From Candidatus Brocadia sp. (GTDB lineage: Bacteria; Planctomycetota; Brocadiia; Brocadiales; Brocadiaceae): a DNA stretch of 64,000 bases. The stretch lies in contig WYAU01000043.1 of the NCBI GenBank assembly GCA_011525665.1, forward strand, positions 1 to 64,000, given 5' to 3'. This document shows positions 18,391-26,497 of the stretch, in pieces. The notes beneath the pieces are model-generated. The model worked only from the letters and a program-made list of their open reading frames with translations, did not search any database and had not been told where the DNA came from. Made by a program: the position numbers and the translations under genes. Each line of letters opens with the position of its first letter. Within the stretch, counting starts at the first letter, position 1.

Positions 18391-19161
18391 TTACGACACG
18401 ATACCTTTCCAGTCCCACTCCACAATCTTTTTTTGCATGGAGTAATCTGTCAGGTCGTAACGCAGAGGAGTAATGGAGATATAACCCTCGTTGATCGTAT
18501 TGATATCCGTGTCTTCCTCACGATGGCGGGTCTTGTCGGCGCCTATTAACCAATAGTATGCCTTTCCGTTCGGGTCTATACGTTTCTCAAAGTTTTCCTT
18601 AAAATCCCGGGCATATTGCCGCGTTATTTTTATTCCCTTGATTCGATCAGGCGGGATTGAAGGAATATTTATGTTGAGCAACGACCCACTGGGTAACTTG
18701 TGCGCCAGAATGCGTTCTATAACGCCCCTGGCAACCTTCGCTGCGCTATGGATATCAGCATATTGGCCGGAAATCTCAAATGAAACGGCAATGGAGGGAA
18801 ATCCCATGATGGCGGCCTCAACAGCGGCGGCTACGGTTCCGGAATACAGGATATGGATACCCACATTGGAACCCATGTTGATGCCTGAGATAACTACATC
18901 CGGTTTATATTTCACAACCTCATAAATGGCCAGTTTTACACAATCGGCCGGAGAACCGTTTACACTGTAACCAATAAAGTTATTATCTAAGTAGGCCTCT
19001 CTGATTCGTAATGGGTGGCTGAAGGTAATGGAGTGTCCCACGCCACTCTGCTCGATGTCGGGCGCTACCACGGTAACTTGTCCCAGGTCTTGAATATTCT
19101 GCTTCAGGGCAGCAATCCCCGGGGCATAGATGCCGTCGTCGTTAGTCAACAATATCTGCAT
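18391..19161 (-). CDS. surE: 5'/3'-nucleotidase SurE
   Basis: SurE is a metal-dependent survival phosphatase acting on nucleoside monophosphates. The N-terminus has the metal-binding LLTNDDGIYAPGI (Asp8, Asp9), then EQSGVGHSITF and GYSVNGSPADCVKLA with the Ser and Asn ligands, and VVISGINMGSNVG. At 256 residues it is canonical. A broken glycosyltransferase gene ends 6 bp upstream, in the same direction, and was probably once its operon partner. Confidence 0.96.
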   Translation of the reverse strand: MQILLTNDDGIYAPGIAALKQNIQDLGQVTVVAPDIEQSGVGHSITFSHPLRIREAYLDNNFIGYSVNGSPADCVKLAIYEVVKYKPDVVISGINMGSNVGIHILYSGTVAAAVEAAIMGFPSIAVSFEISGQYADIHSAAKVARGVIERILAHKLPSGSLLNINIPSIPPDRIKGIKITRQYARDFKENFEKRIDPNGKAYYWLIGADKTRHREEDTDINTINEGYISITPLRYDLTDYSMQKKIVEWDWKGIVS

Positions 19162-19166
19162 GATTT

Positions 19167-19523
19167 TTACCTCGTGTCATCATAAAAACGTTTAATGGTT
19201 TGTATATCTATACCAGCCCAATATGCAAGAACTACGAACTTATTAATAAGCAATTGCCTCAGTACTCCTTTTTTGATAAATCTTCTTGCGGAAGGAATCA
19301 CAGGCCTTTAAATCAGGATAACCTTTCCCTGTCCACTCGGTCTTTTATAGAAATCGTAATCTTCCATAATGGGCATTTCTTTATATCTGTGGAGTTTTTG
19401 AAAAGGTGCTTTGTCTTGCAAAATACCCTGATCGCCAAAGTAAAAGGGTCTGAAATGGAATCTCGTTATAAATGAAATTCCTTTCAGTAATTTTAGCCAT
19501 TTTGTATGCAGAATCAACAGCAA
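19167..19523 (-). pseudogene. Family 2 glycosyltransferase (TIGR04283-like), C-terminal remnant
   Basis: Read on the minus strand, YFGDQGIL, then a KEMPIMEDYDF segment, then SARRFIKKGVLRQLL and AYWAGIDIQTIKRFY match the C-terminal half of the rSAM-associated type glycosyltransferase family 2. An in-frame TAA at about 19308 interrupts the frame after KVILI; the same frame resumes directly and ends at 19167. The N-terminal half with the nucleotide-sugar site is missing. It is therefore a truncated gene with a nonsense mutation. Confidence 0.65.
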
Positions 19524-19715
19524 ATAGAATGGGTAATTTTTATTTTATTTGTCTGTATGGGTGATGTATAATCCAACAAATTTTAAAATAAATTAATCAA
19601 AAGGCAAGATTTAGAAATTTACCGAGTAAGATTGGATACCAATTTGTGATACTTGTCAAAAGCCTCTTAGGGCGTTTTAGGGGTCTATTACATAATTAGG
19701 GCACAAGGGGTGGCA

Positions 19716-19778
19716 ATGCCTGTAATATCGATGTTTTTTGGGATTATTATATTGAAGAAAATTGACCCCCTGGAGTAA
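19716..19778 (+). pseudogene. DUF4160 protein with large internal deletion
   Basis: A 20-residue frame begins MPVISMFFGIII, the canonical start of DUF4160 proteins, and jumps straight to LKKIDPLE, which looks like the usual C-terminus. The middle (about 50-60 residues) is gone without disturbing the frame. It is followed five bases later by the DUF2442 gene, its normal partner. Confidence 0.6.
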
Positions 19779-19783
19779 GAATT

Positions 19784-20070
19784 ATGTGGGAACTGAATGA
19801 TGGTGTCAGTATTGAATATAAAAAGATTATATTTACGAAATTGAGTTTGATGACGGCCTTTCTGGGTGTGCTGCCTTTAGGAAATGGCTGGATAAATGTC
19901 CTGTCTTCAAAAAGCTTAGAGATTTAAACTTGTTTAAAAAAGCCCAAATTGAAGTCGGAACAATTACGCGGCCAGCTGGTGTCGATATTGCTCCTGAAAC
20001 AATTTATGAAGGAATTGAAAATGCCCTAACAAGTCATTCAAACAGACGTTCTAAAGACAGGATAAAATGA
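19784..20070 (+). pseudogene. DUF2442 protein, frameshifted
   Basis: The frame from the ATG at 19784 (GGAG upstream) gives MWELNDGVSIEYKK and then breaks. With one A restored in the AAAAAG run at about 19826 it continues DYIYEIEFDDGLSGCAAF, then RPAGVDIAPETIYEGIENAL and a stop at 20070. That is DUF2442, whose hallmark is the terminal G(A/V)DIAPE(T/W)LY. DUF4160-DUF2442 pairs behave like toxin-antitoxin-type accessory genes; both members are broken here. Confidence 0.7.
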
Positions 20071-20452
20071 CCCATTCAATTTATATTCTTAGGTCTTGCC
20101 ACGTACCGTAATCTATCAATTCGTTAATCCATATTCCCAATAACCCAACCCTGTCATGTCGGGCGTTATTGCAAACCAGCGCAATAAGCGAAAAAAAGAG
20201 ATAGATTATTTTTAAAATAGAGGTAAAATTATTCCTTATTTTAGACACAGATGAGCGCGGACTTTGTCGTGATGGTTCGACAGGCATGTCATGAGTTTAT
20301 CGAAGGACTCACTATGAACGGTGCTACACCCTGATCCTTTCGAATGGCTATTCGAGCGATTGACTGTTTGTAGGGGCACGGTGCACCGTGCCCTGGCAGC
20401 TTGAACAAAACAATGTGCTCGTAAAAATTATGGATTATACGGAGATGAATAG
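20071..20452. other. Intergenic region before leuB
   Basis: No gene is supported. A perfect 20-bp palindrome GGGCACGGTGCACCGTGCCC lies at 20374-20393. A GAGATGAAT about eight bases before the leuB ATG is a weak ribosome-binding site. Confidence 0.5.
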
Positions 20453-21559
20453 ATGAAGAAACGCATTGCGGTACTGGCCGGGGATGGGATTGGCCCGGAG
20501 ATCATGAAGGAAGGGCGGAAGGTGTTGGATGCAGTCGCAAGGAAATTCGGCCATACCTTTGAATATAAAGAGGCATTGGTAGGCGGATGTGCTTATGATA
20601 CGTATTGCCATCCATTGCCCGATGAAACAAAGAAGGTTTGTGATAGTGCCGATGCCATTTATTTCGGTGCGGTGGGGGGGCCGAAATGGGAGAACTTGCC
20701 CGCAGAATTAACCCCCGAACGGGGGGCGTTGTTACCCCTGAGGGCCATGTACGGTTTGTTTGCAAACTTGCGTCCGGCAGTAATCTTCGGTCCATTGGCA
20801 GACGCGGCATCCCTGAAATCAGAACGACTGAAAGGGGGGTTGGATATCCTCATTGTGCGGGAATTGACAGGGGGGGTGTATTTCGGCAAGAACAAGGTCG
20901 AATCCATTACCCTGAAGGAAGGGGCGATTCAGGGAGATTATGCCGTAGATTATATGATCTATTCAGTCCCGGAAATCCAGAGGATCACAAAGGTCGCCTG
21001 CGATGTGGCCATGAAACGCAATAAGAAGCTGACCTCCATCGATAAGGCAAACGTCCTGGAAAGCTCAAAATTATGGAGAAAGGTGGTCATTGATTACGTT
21101 CAAAGAAATTACCCACAGATACAACTCAACCATATGTACGTGGATAATGCTGCTATGCAACTGGCGACAAACCCGAAACAGTTTGATGTGATCGTTACCG
21201 AAAACATGTTTGGGGATATCCTGTCCGACCTGGCATCGGCCATTACCGGTTCCATAGGCATGCTTCCCAGCGCCAGCCTCTCGGAGACGGGTTTTGGGCT
21301 CTTTGAGCCCATCCACGGTTCAGCGCCGGATATTGCAGGACAAGGCAAGGCCAACCCCTTAGCCCTGATTTTGTCTGGCGCCATGATGCTGAAATATGCC
21401 TTTGGCCTTAGCAAAGAATCAGATGCCATTGAACAGTCCATTATGTCTGCATTGGAATCCGGGTATCGGACGGGTGACATTGCCTCTGTCGGCACACCGA
21501 ATGATAAGATCCTTTCAACATCGGGCATGGGGGATAAGGTGGCGGAGTATCTAAAATAA
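20453..21559 (+). CDS. leuB: 3-isopropylmalate dehydrogenase
   Basis: LeuB oxidatively decarboxylates 3-isopropylmalate in leucine synthesis, using NAD+ and a divalent metal. The 368 residues contain the N-terminal AVLAGDGIGPEIM, the substrate-binding VRELTGGVYFG, the metal-binding VTENMFGDILSDLAS and the NAD-site HGSAPDIAGQGKANP. Length and motifs are standard. No other leu genes are adjacent. Confidence 0.96.
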   Translation: MKKRIAVLAGDGIGPEIMKEGRKVLDAVARKFGHTFEYKEALVGGCAYDTYCHPLPDETKKVCDSADAIYFGAVGGPKWENLPAELTPERGALLPLRAMYGLFANLRPAVIFGPLADAASLKSERLKGGLDILIVRELTGGVYFGKNKVESITLKEGAIQGDYAVDYMIYSVPEIQRITKVACDVAMKRNKKLTSIDKANVLESSKLWRKVVIDYVQRNYPQIQLNHMYVDNAAMQLATNPKQFDVIVTENMFGDILSDLASAITGSIGMLPSASLSETGFGLFEPIHGSAPDIAGQGKANPLALILSGAMMLKYAFGLSKESDAIEQSIMSALESGYRTGDIASVGTPNDKILSTSGMGDKVAEYLK

Positions 21560-21600
21560 CGACATAACACGGCAAAGCCGCATCCAAATTCCCCTTATCG

Positions 21601-21657
21601 GTAGGTCAACCGTCCCCGCTTGCCCTGTATAATGTCAACCGGGGACAATCGACCTAC
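21601..21657. repeat. Long hairpin repeat downstream of leuB
   Basis: The arm GTAGGTCAACCGTCCCC pairs imperfectly with GGGGACAATCGACCTAC across a 23-base loop. One arm also occurs at 5191-5207. It may act as a terminator-like structure, but the T tract is poor. It is preceded by a GGCAAAGCCGC repeat (about 21569). Confidence 0.6.
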
Positions 21658-21840
21658 CTTATGGGATTTCGGGGTGTGTTGAAAAAGGTACATAAAGAAA
21701 GTTTTCATGAAGTAATCCTATTAAGAATAATTCTATAAGCCAGTACATCATTCCTCTGGAAAAAGGAATCCAGGCTTTTCCGTGAAAAAAAATACAATTC
21801 CTTTCTTTGTACCTTCACAACACCACAGAGGAGGATAACT

Positions 21841-22491
21841 ATGTTCATCAAGCGATTACCCGTGTTTATTGCCGGTCTTGCCATACTCATTGGCCTCTTG
21901 GTTGTAGATTCCTGGATTTTCTCACATTGGCTTAATACAACATACATCCAATGGTGTCTGGAGAATGGACTAAGCATCGGTGTGGTTACTTCACTGGTAT
22001 CATTGGCCTGGGATGAGATGGAAGAATCGCATACAGGATTGATATCACCGCACCCTTTTCATTATATCGGCTCCTGTCTCCAATTGGTAGGTCTCCCGAC
22101 GTATGCACTGGGCACCCACTTGAAAGGCAATAAAGTCTTTTCTGCGCCGCAAGCCGTATTTGATTTCATATTGACAGTCCCTTTTTTCTTGATTCTGGTT
22201 GGAGTAATGATTATCTGGATTGTCGTGGTTGTTCCTTTTCAGTATTTCGTTTATTTAATTTGCGGCGCGCCGGTCCGATTTATGTTGCTATCGAAACGCC
22301 AACCCGTTGCTCAGTTAAAAGGAACACAAATAAACGTCCGTGAAATCAGCAAGGACGAAAAAGCGCCCGAAGGCTGGTGGAGTGCAAGCATTATCAGGAA
22401 ACCAATTGCCATTACCAATCTCTTTGTTTCGCTATTTTTTCTTATGGCGAATCTGCTGATAGATAAATTCAAGATACTCAATATTTCCTAG
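21841..22491 (+). CDS. Integral membrane protein of unknown function
   Basis: A strong GAGGAGGA precedes the ATG. The 216 residues contain three or four hydrophobic segments (about 8-28, 96-135 as one or two helices, and 190-208). A polar middle section has LSKRQPVAQLKG and a DEKAPEGWW motif. I do not recognise the family. It stands between leuB and a group II intron remnant. Confidence 0.65.
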   Translation: MFIKRLPVFIAGLAILIGLLVVDSWIFSHWLNTTYIQWCLENGLSIGVVTSLVSLAWDEMEESHTGLISPHPFHYIGSCLQLVGLPTYALGTHLKGNKVFSAPQAVFDFILTVPFFLILVGVMIIWIVVVVPFQYFVYLICGAPVRFMLLSKRQPVAQLKGTQINVREISKDEKAPEGWWSASIIRKPIAITNLFVSLFFLMANLLIDKFKILNIS

Positions 22492-22565
22492 CGCGGCAAA
22501 GCCGCAACCAAATCCCCTCTATCGAGGGTCAAATCAAAGGGGTCACGTTAAATTAAAAGCCTTCT

Positions 22566-23060
22566 GCCGAGTAGATCAATGGAACTTCCCCATTAATCCC
22601 TCACGGAACCGTACGTGAACCGCTCGGCTCATACGGCTCGTAGTAATCAACCTTAAAAACTTCTAACAAGTTTCCAGTGAGAAAATAGGTGTTTATTGCT
22701 ATAAGCTATTCTTCTCCACCACTTCAAAGTCCTTTTTAAACTCGTTCTAAGCTTTTTGAATTTCCCTTGAGACCAGCGAATTAGTATTTTATCCAATTGA
22801 AAGAATAATGAGTATAAAGCGGATTTGTGGTACTTCCCATAAAAGTTTATCCATCCTCTCATTGCAGGATTTATTTTCTTTGCAATTTCGATAAAAGACA
22901 GATTCGTTTTACGGTGTAATTTCCAAGATTTTATCTCTTCCATTATTTTACTTTTGGCTTTATTACTCACGGCAGGTGTGAAATTTAAAAATATTCCCCC
23001 ATACCTGTCTCTTGCTTTTCTTGGCCTGAAAGTATAACCGAGAAAATCAAAACTACTGCT
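22566..23060 (-). mobile_element. Group II intron 3' fragment (maturase end, domains V and VI)
   Basis: On the minus strand the element runs from a maturase C-terminus into a 34-nt domain V at 22639..22606, beginning GAGCCGTATG and ending ACGTACGGTTC with a perfectly paired terminal helix and the AGC triad. A domain VI-like hairpin follows, and the fragment ends with CTACTCGGC. The conserved order and the CTACTCG end fit the same bacterial class as the 5' fragment at 4612. The 5' half, including most of the reverse transcriptase, is missing. The break is five bases from the start codon of the mazE-like gene. Confidence 0.8.
22653..23060 (-). pseudogene. Group II intron-encoded reverse transcriptase/maturase, C-terminal remnant
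   Basis: The minus-strand frame begins in the last RT block, SFDFLGYTFRPRKARDRYG, and continues through the maturase (X) domain with PAMRGWINFYGKYHKSALYSLF and the basic LIRWSQGKFKKLR. The stop lies 14 bases before domain V, as in intact introns. About 300 N-terminal residues, including the YADD active site, are absent, so it cannot act alone. Confidence 0.85.
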
Positions 23061-23064
23061 ACGT

Positions 23065-23301
23065 GTGAAAATAGCAATATCAATCCCATATCCCATTTTC
23101 AAAACCGCAGAGCAAGTAGCCAAAAAACTCGGAATATCCCGCAGCGAGCTTTATACTAAGGCGTTAAAAGAATACCTGGAAACGTATCATCATACGGACG
23201 TAACACAAAAATTAAACGAAATCTATGCTGGTGAGTCAAGTCAACTAGATCGAGAATTAAACAAGATCCAGTCAGCCTCTCTCGAAGTGGAAGATTGGTA
23301 A
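23065..23301 (+). CDS. MazE-like ribbon-helix-helix antitoxin
   Basis: The protein starts at a GTG (MKIAISIPYPIFKTAEQVAK) and continues KLGISRSELYTKALKEYLE, the RHH DNA-binding pattern of MazE-type antitoxins. The C-terminal region (YAGESSQLDRELNKIQ) is where such antitoxins contact MazF. The stop overlaps the mazF start (TAATG). The region upstream has been replaced by a group II intron fragment whose broken edge is at the start codon, so the native promoter and ribosome-binding site are probably lost. Confidence 0.8.
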   Translation: MKIAISIPYPIFKTAEQVAKKLGISRSELYTKALKEYLETYHHTDVTQKLNEIYAGESSQLDRELNKIQSASLEVEDW

Positions 23302-23438
23302 TGAATCGGGGCGAAATTTGGTGGGCAAACTTACCAGACCCTCAAGGATCAGAACCAGGATATCGACGTCCGATAATAATCATTTCTTCAGATGCTTTTT
23401 ATCGGAATGTGCCGGTATCGTACCAGCCAAATTACTAA
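23301..23438 (+). pseudogene. MazF/PemK toxin, N-terminal remnant
   Basis: The reading frame gives NRGEIWWANLPDPQGSEPGY, RRPIIIISSDAFYRN and then a stop after 45 residues. This is the conserved first third of MazF-type endoribonucleases, which are normally about 110 residues. The rest cannot be found downstream. Without the C-terminal strands and active-site Ser/Thr region it should be inactive. Confidence 0.85.
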
Positions 23439-23697
23439 AGATGATTGAGTTTGGGTTACGTTTGGTAATGGATTTGTAACAAAACAAGAGAAATGGTGGG
23501 GTTGACTATAGTGCATGAGCATGGAAAAAAATGATTACGAGAAAAACTGAAATGGGGCAGGCTAGGGTCAGTGACATGCTTTGCGTAATGGTTAACATGC
23601 AGCACCAGGGCAAGATCATTACGATTAGAATATGAAGGGGCTTTTTATCAAATACCTCAAGAGACCATCTGAGAGACAGAATATTCTTTGATGGTAA

Positions 23698-23860
23698 AGA
23701 CAGGGAAAAGAATACAGAATTTGGGAGGTATTTTGGTATACAGGGGTCGACAGGACGTGAAGCTCTTAAGAGAGGAAAAACCAGGATAAAAAGTGAAACG
23801 AAATTCAGGAAAGAAATTGAAGTATTAAAAAACAATTCGTTATTGAATAATGAAGGTGCG
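23698..23860 (+). pseudogene. REP-associated (Y1) transposase, C-terminal remnant
   Basis: The plus frame reads EFGRYFGIQGS, then EALKRGKTRIKSETKFRKEIEVL. It matches the helix-turn-helix tail of the broken transposase at 35462-36366 (FGVKGST, then SETLKR, then KFQKEIEKL). The catalytic domain is absent. The copy ends in AATGAAGGTGCGACCCTC, close to the AATGAAGGGCTGACCCTTG that ends the copy at 35.5 kb, suggesting a conserved element terminus. Confidence 0.6.
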
Positions 23861-23923
23861 ACCCTCAGACACTCGTTGAATAATGAAGGTGCGACCCTCA
23901 GACACTCGCGACCCTCAGACACT
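23843..23923 (+). repeat. 33-bp tandem duplication at a transposase terminus
   Basis: The unit starting TTGAATAATGAAGG and ending CAGACACTCG occurs at 23843-23875 and 23876-23908 with no mismatch. It is followed by a 15-base partial third copy, CGACCCTCAGACACT. There are no spacers, so it is not a CRISPR array. Confidence 0.9.
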
Positions 23924-24228
23924 AATAATATTTCCTGCCTGTGCGTAAACGCACGCAACCAGGGAAAGGTGGATTCGTTATCGCTTAATCCAAGCTACAG
24001 CGAACAGGACGCCTTCTGAAGAACCTTTCATTACGATTGGAATATGAAGATCCCTTATATCTTGCCCCTTTCATTGACCATGACTCCTGCATGGCCCAAA
24101 AATCTCTATTCTCAGGCATCCTGGTAACTATGAATTATACTTGCTTGACAGCAGTAAAAGGTCTTGATATATTCAGTTCATTGATTTTTCCCTATTTGAT
24201 TTAAAGCGCTTTACGAAAGGAGTGAATG

Positions 24229-24411
24229 ATGGACACTCAATTTATAGTAGATGAATCAGGTAACAAGACAGCTGTTATTTTACCGCTTGAGGATTATGAA
24301 GAGCTGTTAGAAGATATTCATGATCTGACAGTCATAGCAGAGCGCAAAAACGAACCAGCTATTAGTCTTGAAGAACTTAAAAAAAGGTTAAAAGCCGATG
24401 GGCTCTTATAA
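24229..24411 (+). CDS. RelB/Phd-type antitoxin
   Basis: The second of two adjacent ATGs (24229) has better spacing to AAGGAG. The 60-residue protein, [32 protein letters not shown], is the short Phd/YefM-like antitoxin N-terminus, followed by a helical toxin-binding tail ([15 protein letters not shown]). It overlaps the RelE gene by 14 bases. Together they form the most complete toxin-antitoxin pair in this zone. Confidence 0.85.
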   Translation: MDTQFIVDESGNKTAVILPLEDYEELLEDIHDLTVIAERKNEPAISLEELKKRLKADGLL

Positions 24412-24661
24412 AATTGAGCCAAGAGGTTCGTTAGAACACGATCTGAGAAAAATTGACAGACAATTCATTCCAAAGATTCTTGATGCTATTGGAGGACTTG
24501 CTGATAACCCTTTTCCAGCTCAATCCAGAAAAATGAAAGGCTCGGAGACAAGCTATCGTTTGCGAATTGGAGATTATCGTGTAATTTATCAGGTTGACAC
24601 TGAAAATAAGGCCGTAGTTATTTATCATGTTCGACATAGAAAGGATGCCTATAAATGGTAA
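24398..24661 (+). CDS. RelE-type ribosome-dependent endoribonuclease toxin
   Basis: The 87 residues show the RelE fold signature: [16 protein letters not shown], then [30 protein letters not shown] and the C-terminal [10 protein letters not shown]. The basic and aromatic residues of the active site (Arg in RIGDYR, and the terminal RHRKDAY) are present. It appears intact, unlike most toxins nearby. Its start lies inside the antitoxin gene, so the two are translationally coupled. Confidence 0.9.
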   Translation: MGSYKIEPRGSLEHDLRKIDRQFIPKILDAIGGLADNPFPAQSRKMKGSETSYRLRIGDYRVIYQVDTENKAVVIYHVRHRKDAYKW

Positions 24662-24732
24662 CCCGATTTCTTGATTGTTATACCAACCTGTACTCCATAA
24701 AAGATAGATTAATAAACCACGATTTAGTATTC

Positions 24733-24870
24733 ATGAGAACATAGGCATAAACTTCAACCTCAAACCTGTCCGATATTTTTTCCAAAATTTCCAGAAACGA
24801 AATGCGGTCATCATTATCACTAAAAATATTTCTTCTCTTATTTTCCCGTGATAAAGACTTCGGGATGCTG
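24733..24870 (-). pseudogene. REP-associated (Y1) transposase, internal remnant
   Basis: The minus strand reads SDNDDRISFLEILEKISDRF and then EVEVYAYVLMN, which is the segment just before the HUH motif in REP-associated transposases (compare DKNVFLELL at 38.7 kb and REKFLDILRRTKERYGYLLHAYAL at 36.3 kb). The HUH and catalytic Tyr regions are gone. Confidence 0.55.
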
Positions 24871-24881
24871 GTTTTTCAGCT

Positions 24882-25184
24882 TTATCCAACCTTCGTATAT
24901 ATCTGTACTTCCTGCTCCAATCGTTCGCCAGGCTTCTCAGCAGTAACATCTAAATCGTACTGTGCTTGTAAACCAAGCCAGAACTCCGCAGATGTTCCAA
25001 AAAACCTTGCGAGTCTGAGGGCGGTATCAGCAGTTACTCCACGCTTGCCAAGGACAATTTCATTAATCCTCCGCGCTGGCACACCAACATTAAGCGCGAG
25101 GCTGTTCTGACTTATATCCATTGGCTTGAGGAATTCTTCCAAAAGGACTTCGCCGGGATGTACAGGATGTAACTTTTTCTTCAT
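24882..25184 (-). CDS. higA: HigA-family antitoxin (XRE helix-turn-helix)
   Basis: The 100 residues begin KKKLHPVHPGEVLLEEFLKP and continue with a helix-turn-helix (SQNSLALNVGVPARRINEIV) and ADTALRLARFFGTSAEFWL, diagnostic of HigA. A GAGAGGAG ribosome-binding site precedes the ATG. HigA represses its operon and neutralises HigB; the toxin gene upstream is truncated, leaving this antitoxin orphaned. Confidence 0.93.
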   Translation of the reverse strand: MKKKLHPVHPGEVLLEEFLKPMDISQNSLALNVGVPARRINEIVLGKRGVTADTALRLARFFGTSAEFWLGLQAQYDLDVTAEKPGERLEQEVQIYTKVG

Positions 25185-25197
25185 GACACTCCTCTCT

Positions 25198-25332
25198 CCA
25201 ATGATAGTCCGCTATTTCTACTTCATAGGCATCCACGTCCCGCCATATGAAACAGATGCGCCACTGATCATTGATTCTGATACTAAATTGACCTTTGCGG
25301 TTGCCTTTCAGTATTTCCAGTCTGTTCCCTGT
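25198..25332 (-). pseudogene. HigB toxin, 5'-truncated
   Basis: The minus strand reads NRLEILKGNRKGQFSIRIND, QWRICFIW, then DAYEVEIADYH, the C-terminal half of HigB. The first roughly 50 residues are missing and the sequence before Asn is unrelated. Where a stop would be expected after ADYH the codon is TGG, so the open frame runs on into higA in another frame until 25090. Confidence 0.8.
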
Positions 25333-25384
25333 GTTAAAAAGGCAAGGCAATGGTGATAGGGGTCAACATTTTTAAAAACTTCAT

Positions 25385-25505
25385 CCGTGGGTTCAAGTTT
25401 TCAACTGAGCCCATGCTTTATACTGCTTACTGTGCTATCGATTGTATACAGCGCTATTCTCCATATAAACTCATGGGTTCAGGTTATAAACCTGAACCCG
25501 CCGAA
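25385..25505 (+). repeat. Direct repeat of about 120 bp, copy 1
   Basis: This segment matches 26819-26940 over its whole length with few differences. Each copy opens with GGGTTCAAG and a short hairpin, has a central TTTATACTGCTTACTGTGC, and closes with the hairpin GGGTTCAGGTTATAAACCTGAACCC. The outer ends are inverted repeats of each other, giving a MITE-like structure. The pair brackets a toxin-antitoxin module. Confidence 0.9.
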
Positions 25506-25905
25506 GTTTTTGCAATCATTCTTTATTCAATCTCCCTTCGTCAAGAAAGGTCTTTATGGTTGTCCATAGATGGGGAGCCGATTTTAAAACGGCGGTAAGG
25601 ACGGCGGCGTTAAGGGCTGCTTCTCCCGATTGACGGGCAATATCGGACCAACCGATAAATACCCTTAATTTAAGCCGTGTCTTTCGGGATTAAATTTATA
25701 TTTGATAATTTCCATCAGTGGGTTAATGTTGCCTGCTTGTGTGCAGTTACGCACAGACATGCAAACTTGAGCCTGCCGTAATTAAGCAAAGAATCGCGCT
25801 GATAAATTAAGCGAAGCATTGATTTTTTTATGTTGATAGAGGAGGCAATGATGACAATTATCAAAAATTAGTTATAGCACTCAAGGCAATTATGAATAAA
25901 AAGAT
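25506..25905. other. Non-coding stretch with an orphan ribosome-binding site
   Basis: No gene is supported. At about 25840-25871 a strong GAGGAGGCA precedes ATGATG, but the frame closes after seven codons (MMTIIKN), which looks like a gene start left by a deletion. Confidence 0.4.
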
Positions 25906-26190
25906 TTAACTTGCCGGTGGAAAATCCTGCTTGCAATGAATTAGTGCGAGGATTTCAATTTTATCGGGTGATATTTCGTAGATAAGACGATATGAGTAGA
26001 CAATCACTTCCCGAATATTCGCTTCACCAATTTCGGGAACAACTCTTCCAATTTTGGGAAATTTATGTAACAGTTCAGATTTTTCTACAATGTCCTGTGA
26101 AACCTTTTCTGCATAATATTTCGAGTCCCTTGCTATGTAATCATATATCTTCTTCAAATCCTGTTTTGCAGGAATAGACCAGATTACCAT
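25906..26190 (-). CDS. ParE/RelE-family toxin
   Basis: The 94 residues have the ParE pattern: VIWSIPAKQDLKKIYDYIARDS, helical YYAEKVSQDIVEK, LHKFPKIGRVVPE, NIREVIVYSYRLIYEI and the terminal ILALIHCKQDFPPA. The frame is intact. The start overlaps the 3' end of the upstream antitoxin gene. ParE toxins act on DNA gyrase and RelE toxins on mRNA; the sequence alone does not decide which. Confidence 0.85.
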   Translation of the reverse strand: MVIWSIPAKQDLKKIYDYIARDSKYYAEKVSQDIVEKSELLHKFPKIGRVVPEIGEANIREVIVYSYRLIYEISPDKIEILALIHCKQDFPPAS

Positions 26191-26363
26191 GATTTCATTT
26201 CTTTTTTCAATTCTTCAACTGAAATGATTTTACCGTCTTTTATCGCTTCTTGCCCTTTTCTAATTTTATCTAAAACATAAAGATGATACATAATATCGTC
26301 CATATTGGCAGAATCGGGCAGCCTGGAAATTACTTCCAGCGCCTCTTTCTTTATCGTTATCAT
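26184..26363 (-). CDS. Short antitoxin of the ParE/RelE pair
   Basis: A 59-codon frame begins ATG at 26363 and ends TAA at 26186..26184, overlapping the toxin start. The product, MITIKKEALEVISRLPDSAN and so on to VEELKKEMKSW, resembles the small antitoxins (often 60-75 residues, with GQEAIKDGKIISVEEL) that pair with ParE-like toxins. The position, overlap and motif support it as a real gene despite its size. Confidence 0.8.
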   Translation of the reverse strand: MITIKKEALEVISRLPDSANMDDIMYHLYVLDKIRKGQEAIKDGKIISVEELKKEMKSW

Positions 26364-26497
26364 AATTTTAACTCCGTAATTATTTCAATCTTTTTGCTTT
26401 ACTGTACGCATGTGTTTATGTTTACTTAATTGTAAAACATTTGTCAATGGAAAATTACTGGTAAGCTTGACATAGAGAAGTTCACAGGCTCGGGAAA

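Larger units (their letters stand above)
23439..24225. other. Non-coding region with transposase debris and tandem repeat
   Basis: No intact gene is supported. It contains a REP-associated transposase C-terminal remnant (23698-23860) followed by a 33-bp tandem repeat. The downstream part to 24225 shows nothing recognisable except the promoter and leader of the next toxin-antitoxin pair. A 150-codon frame on the minus strand (23506-23958) covers the repeats and is rejected. Confidence 0.5.

Noticed and set aside
19200-19475. 91-codon open frame on the plus strand
   Set aside because: It is antisense to the glycosyltransferase remnant, whose minus-strand motifs explain the sequence.
23843-23923. 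Possible CRISPR array
   Set aside because: The 33-bp units abut with no spacers and only two full copies exist; no cas genes are in the window.
23506-23958. 150-codon open frame on the minus strand
   Set aside because: It is antisense to the transposase remnant and includes the tandem repeat (the repeated RVAPSLFNECL peptide), so it is a repeat artefact.
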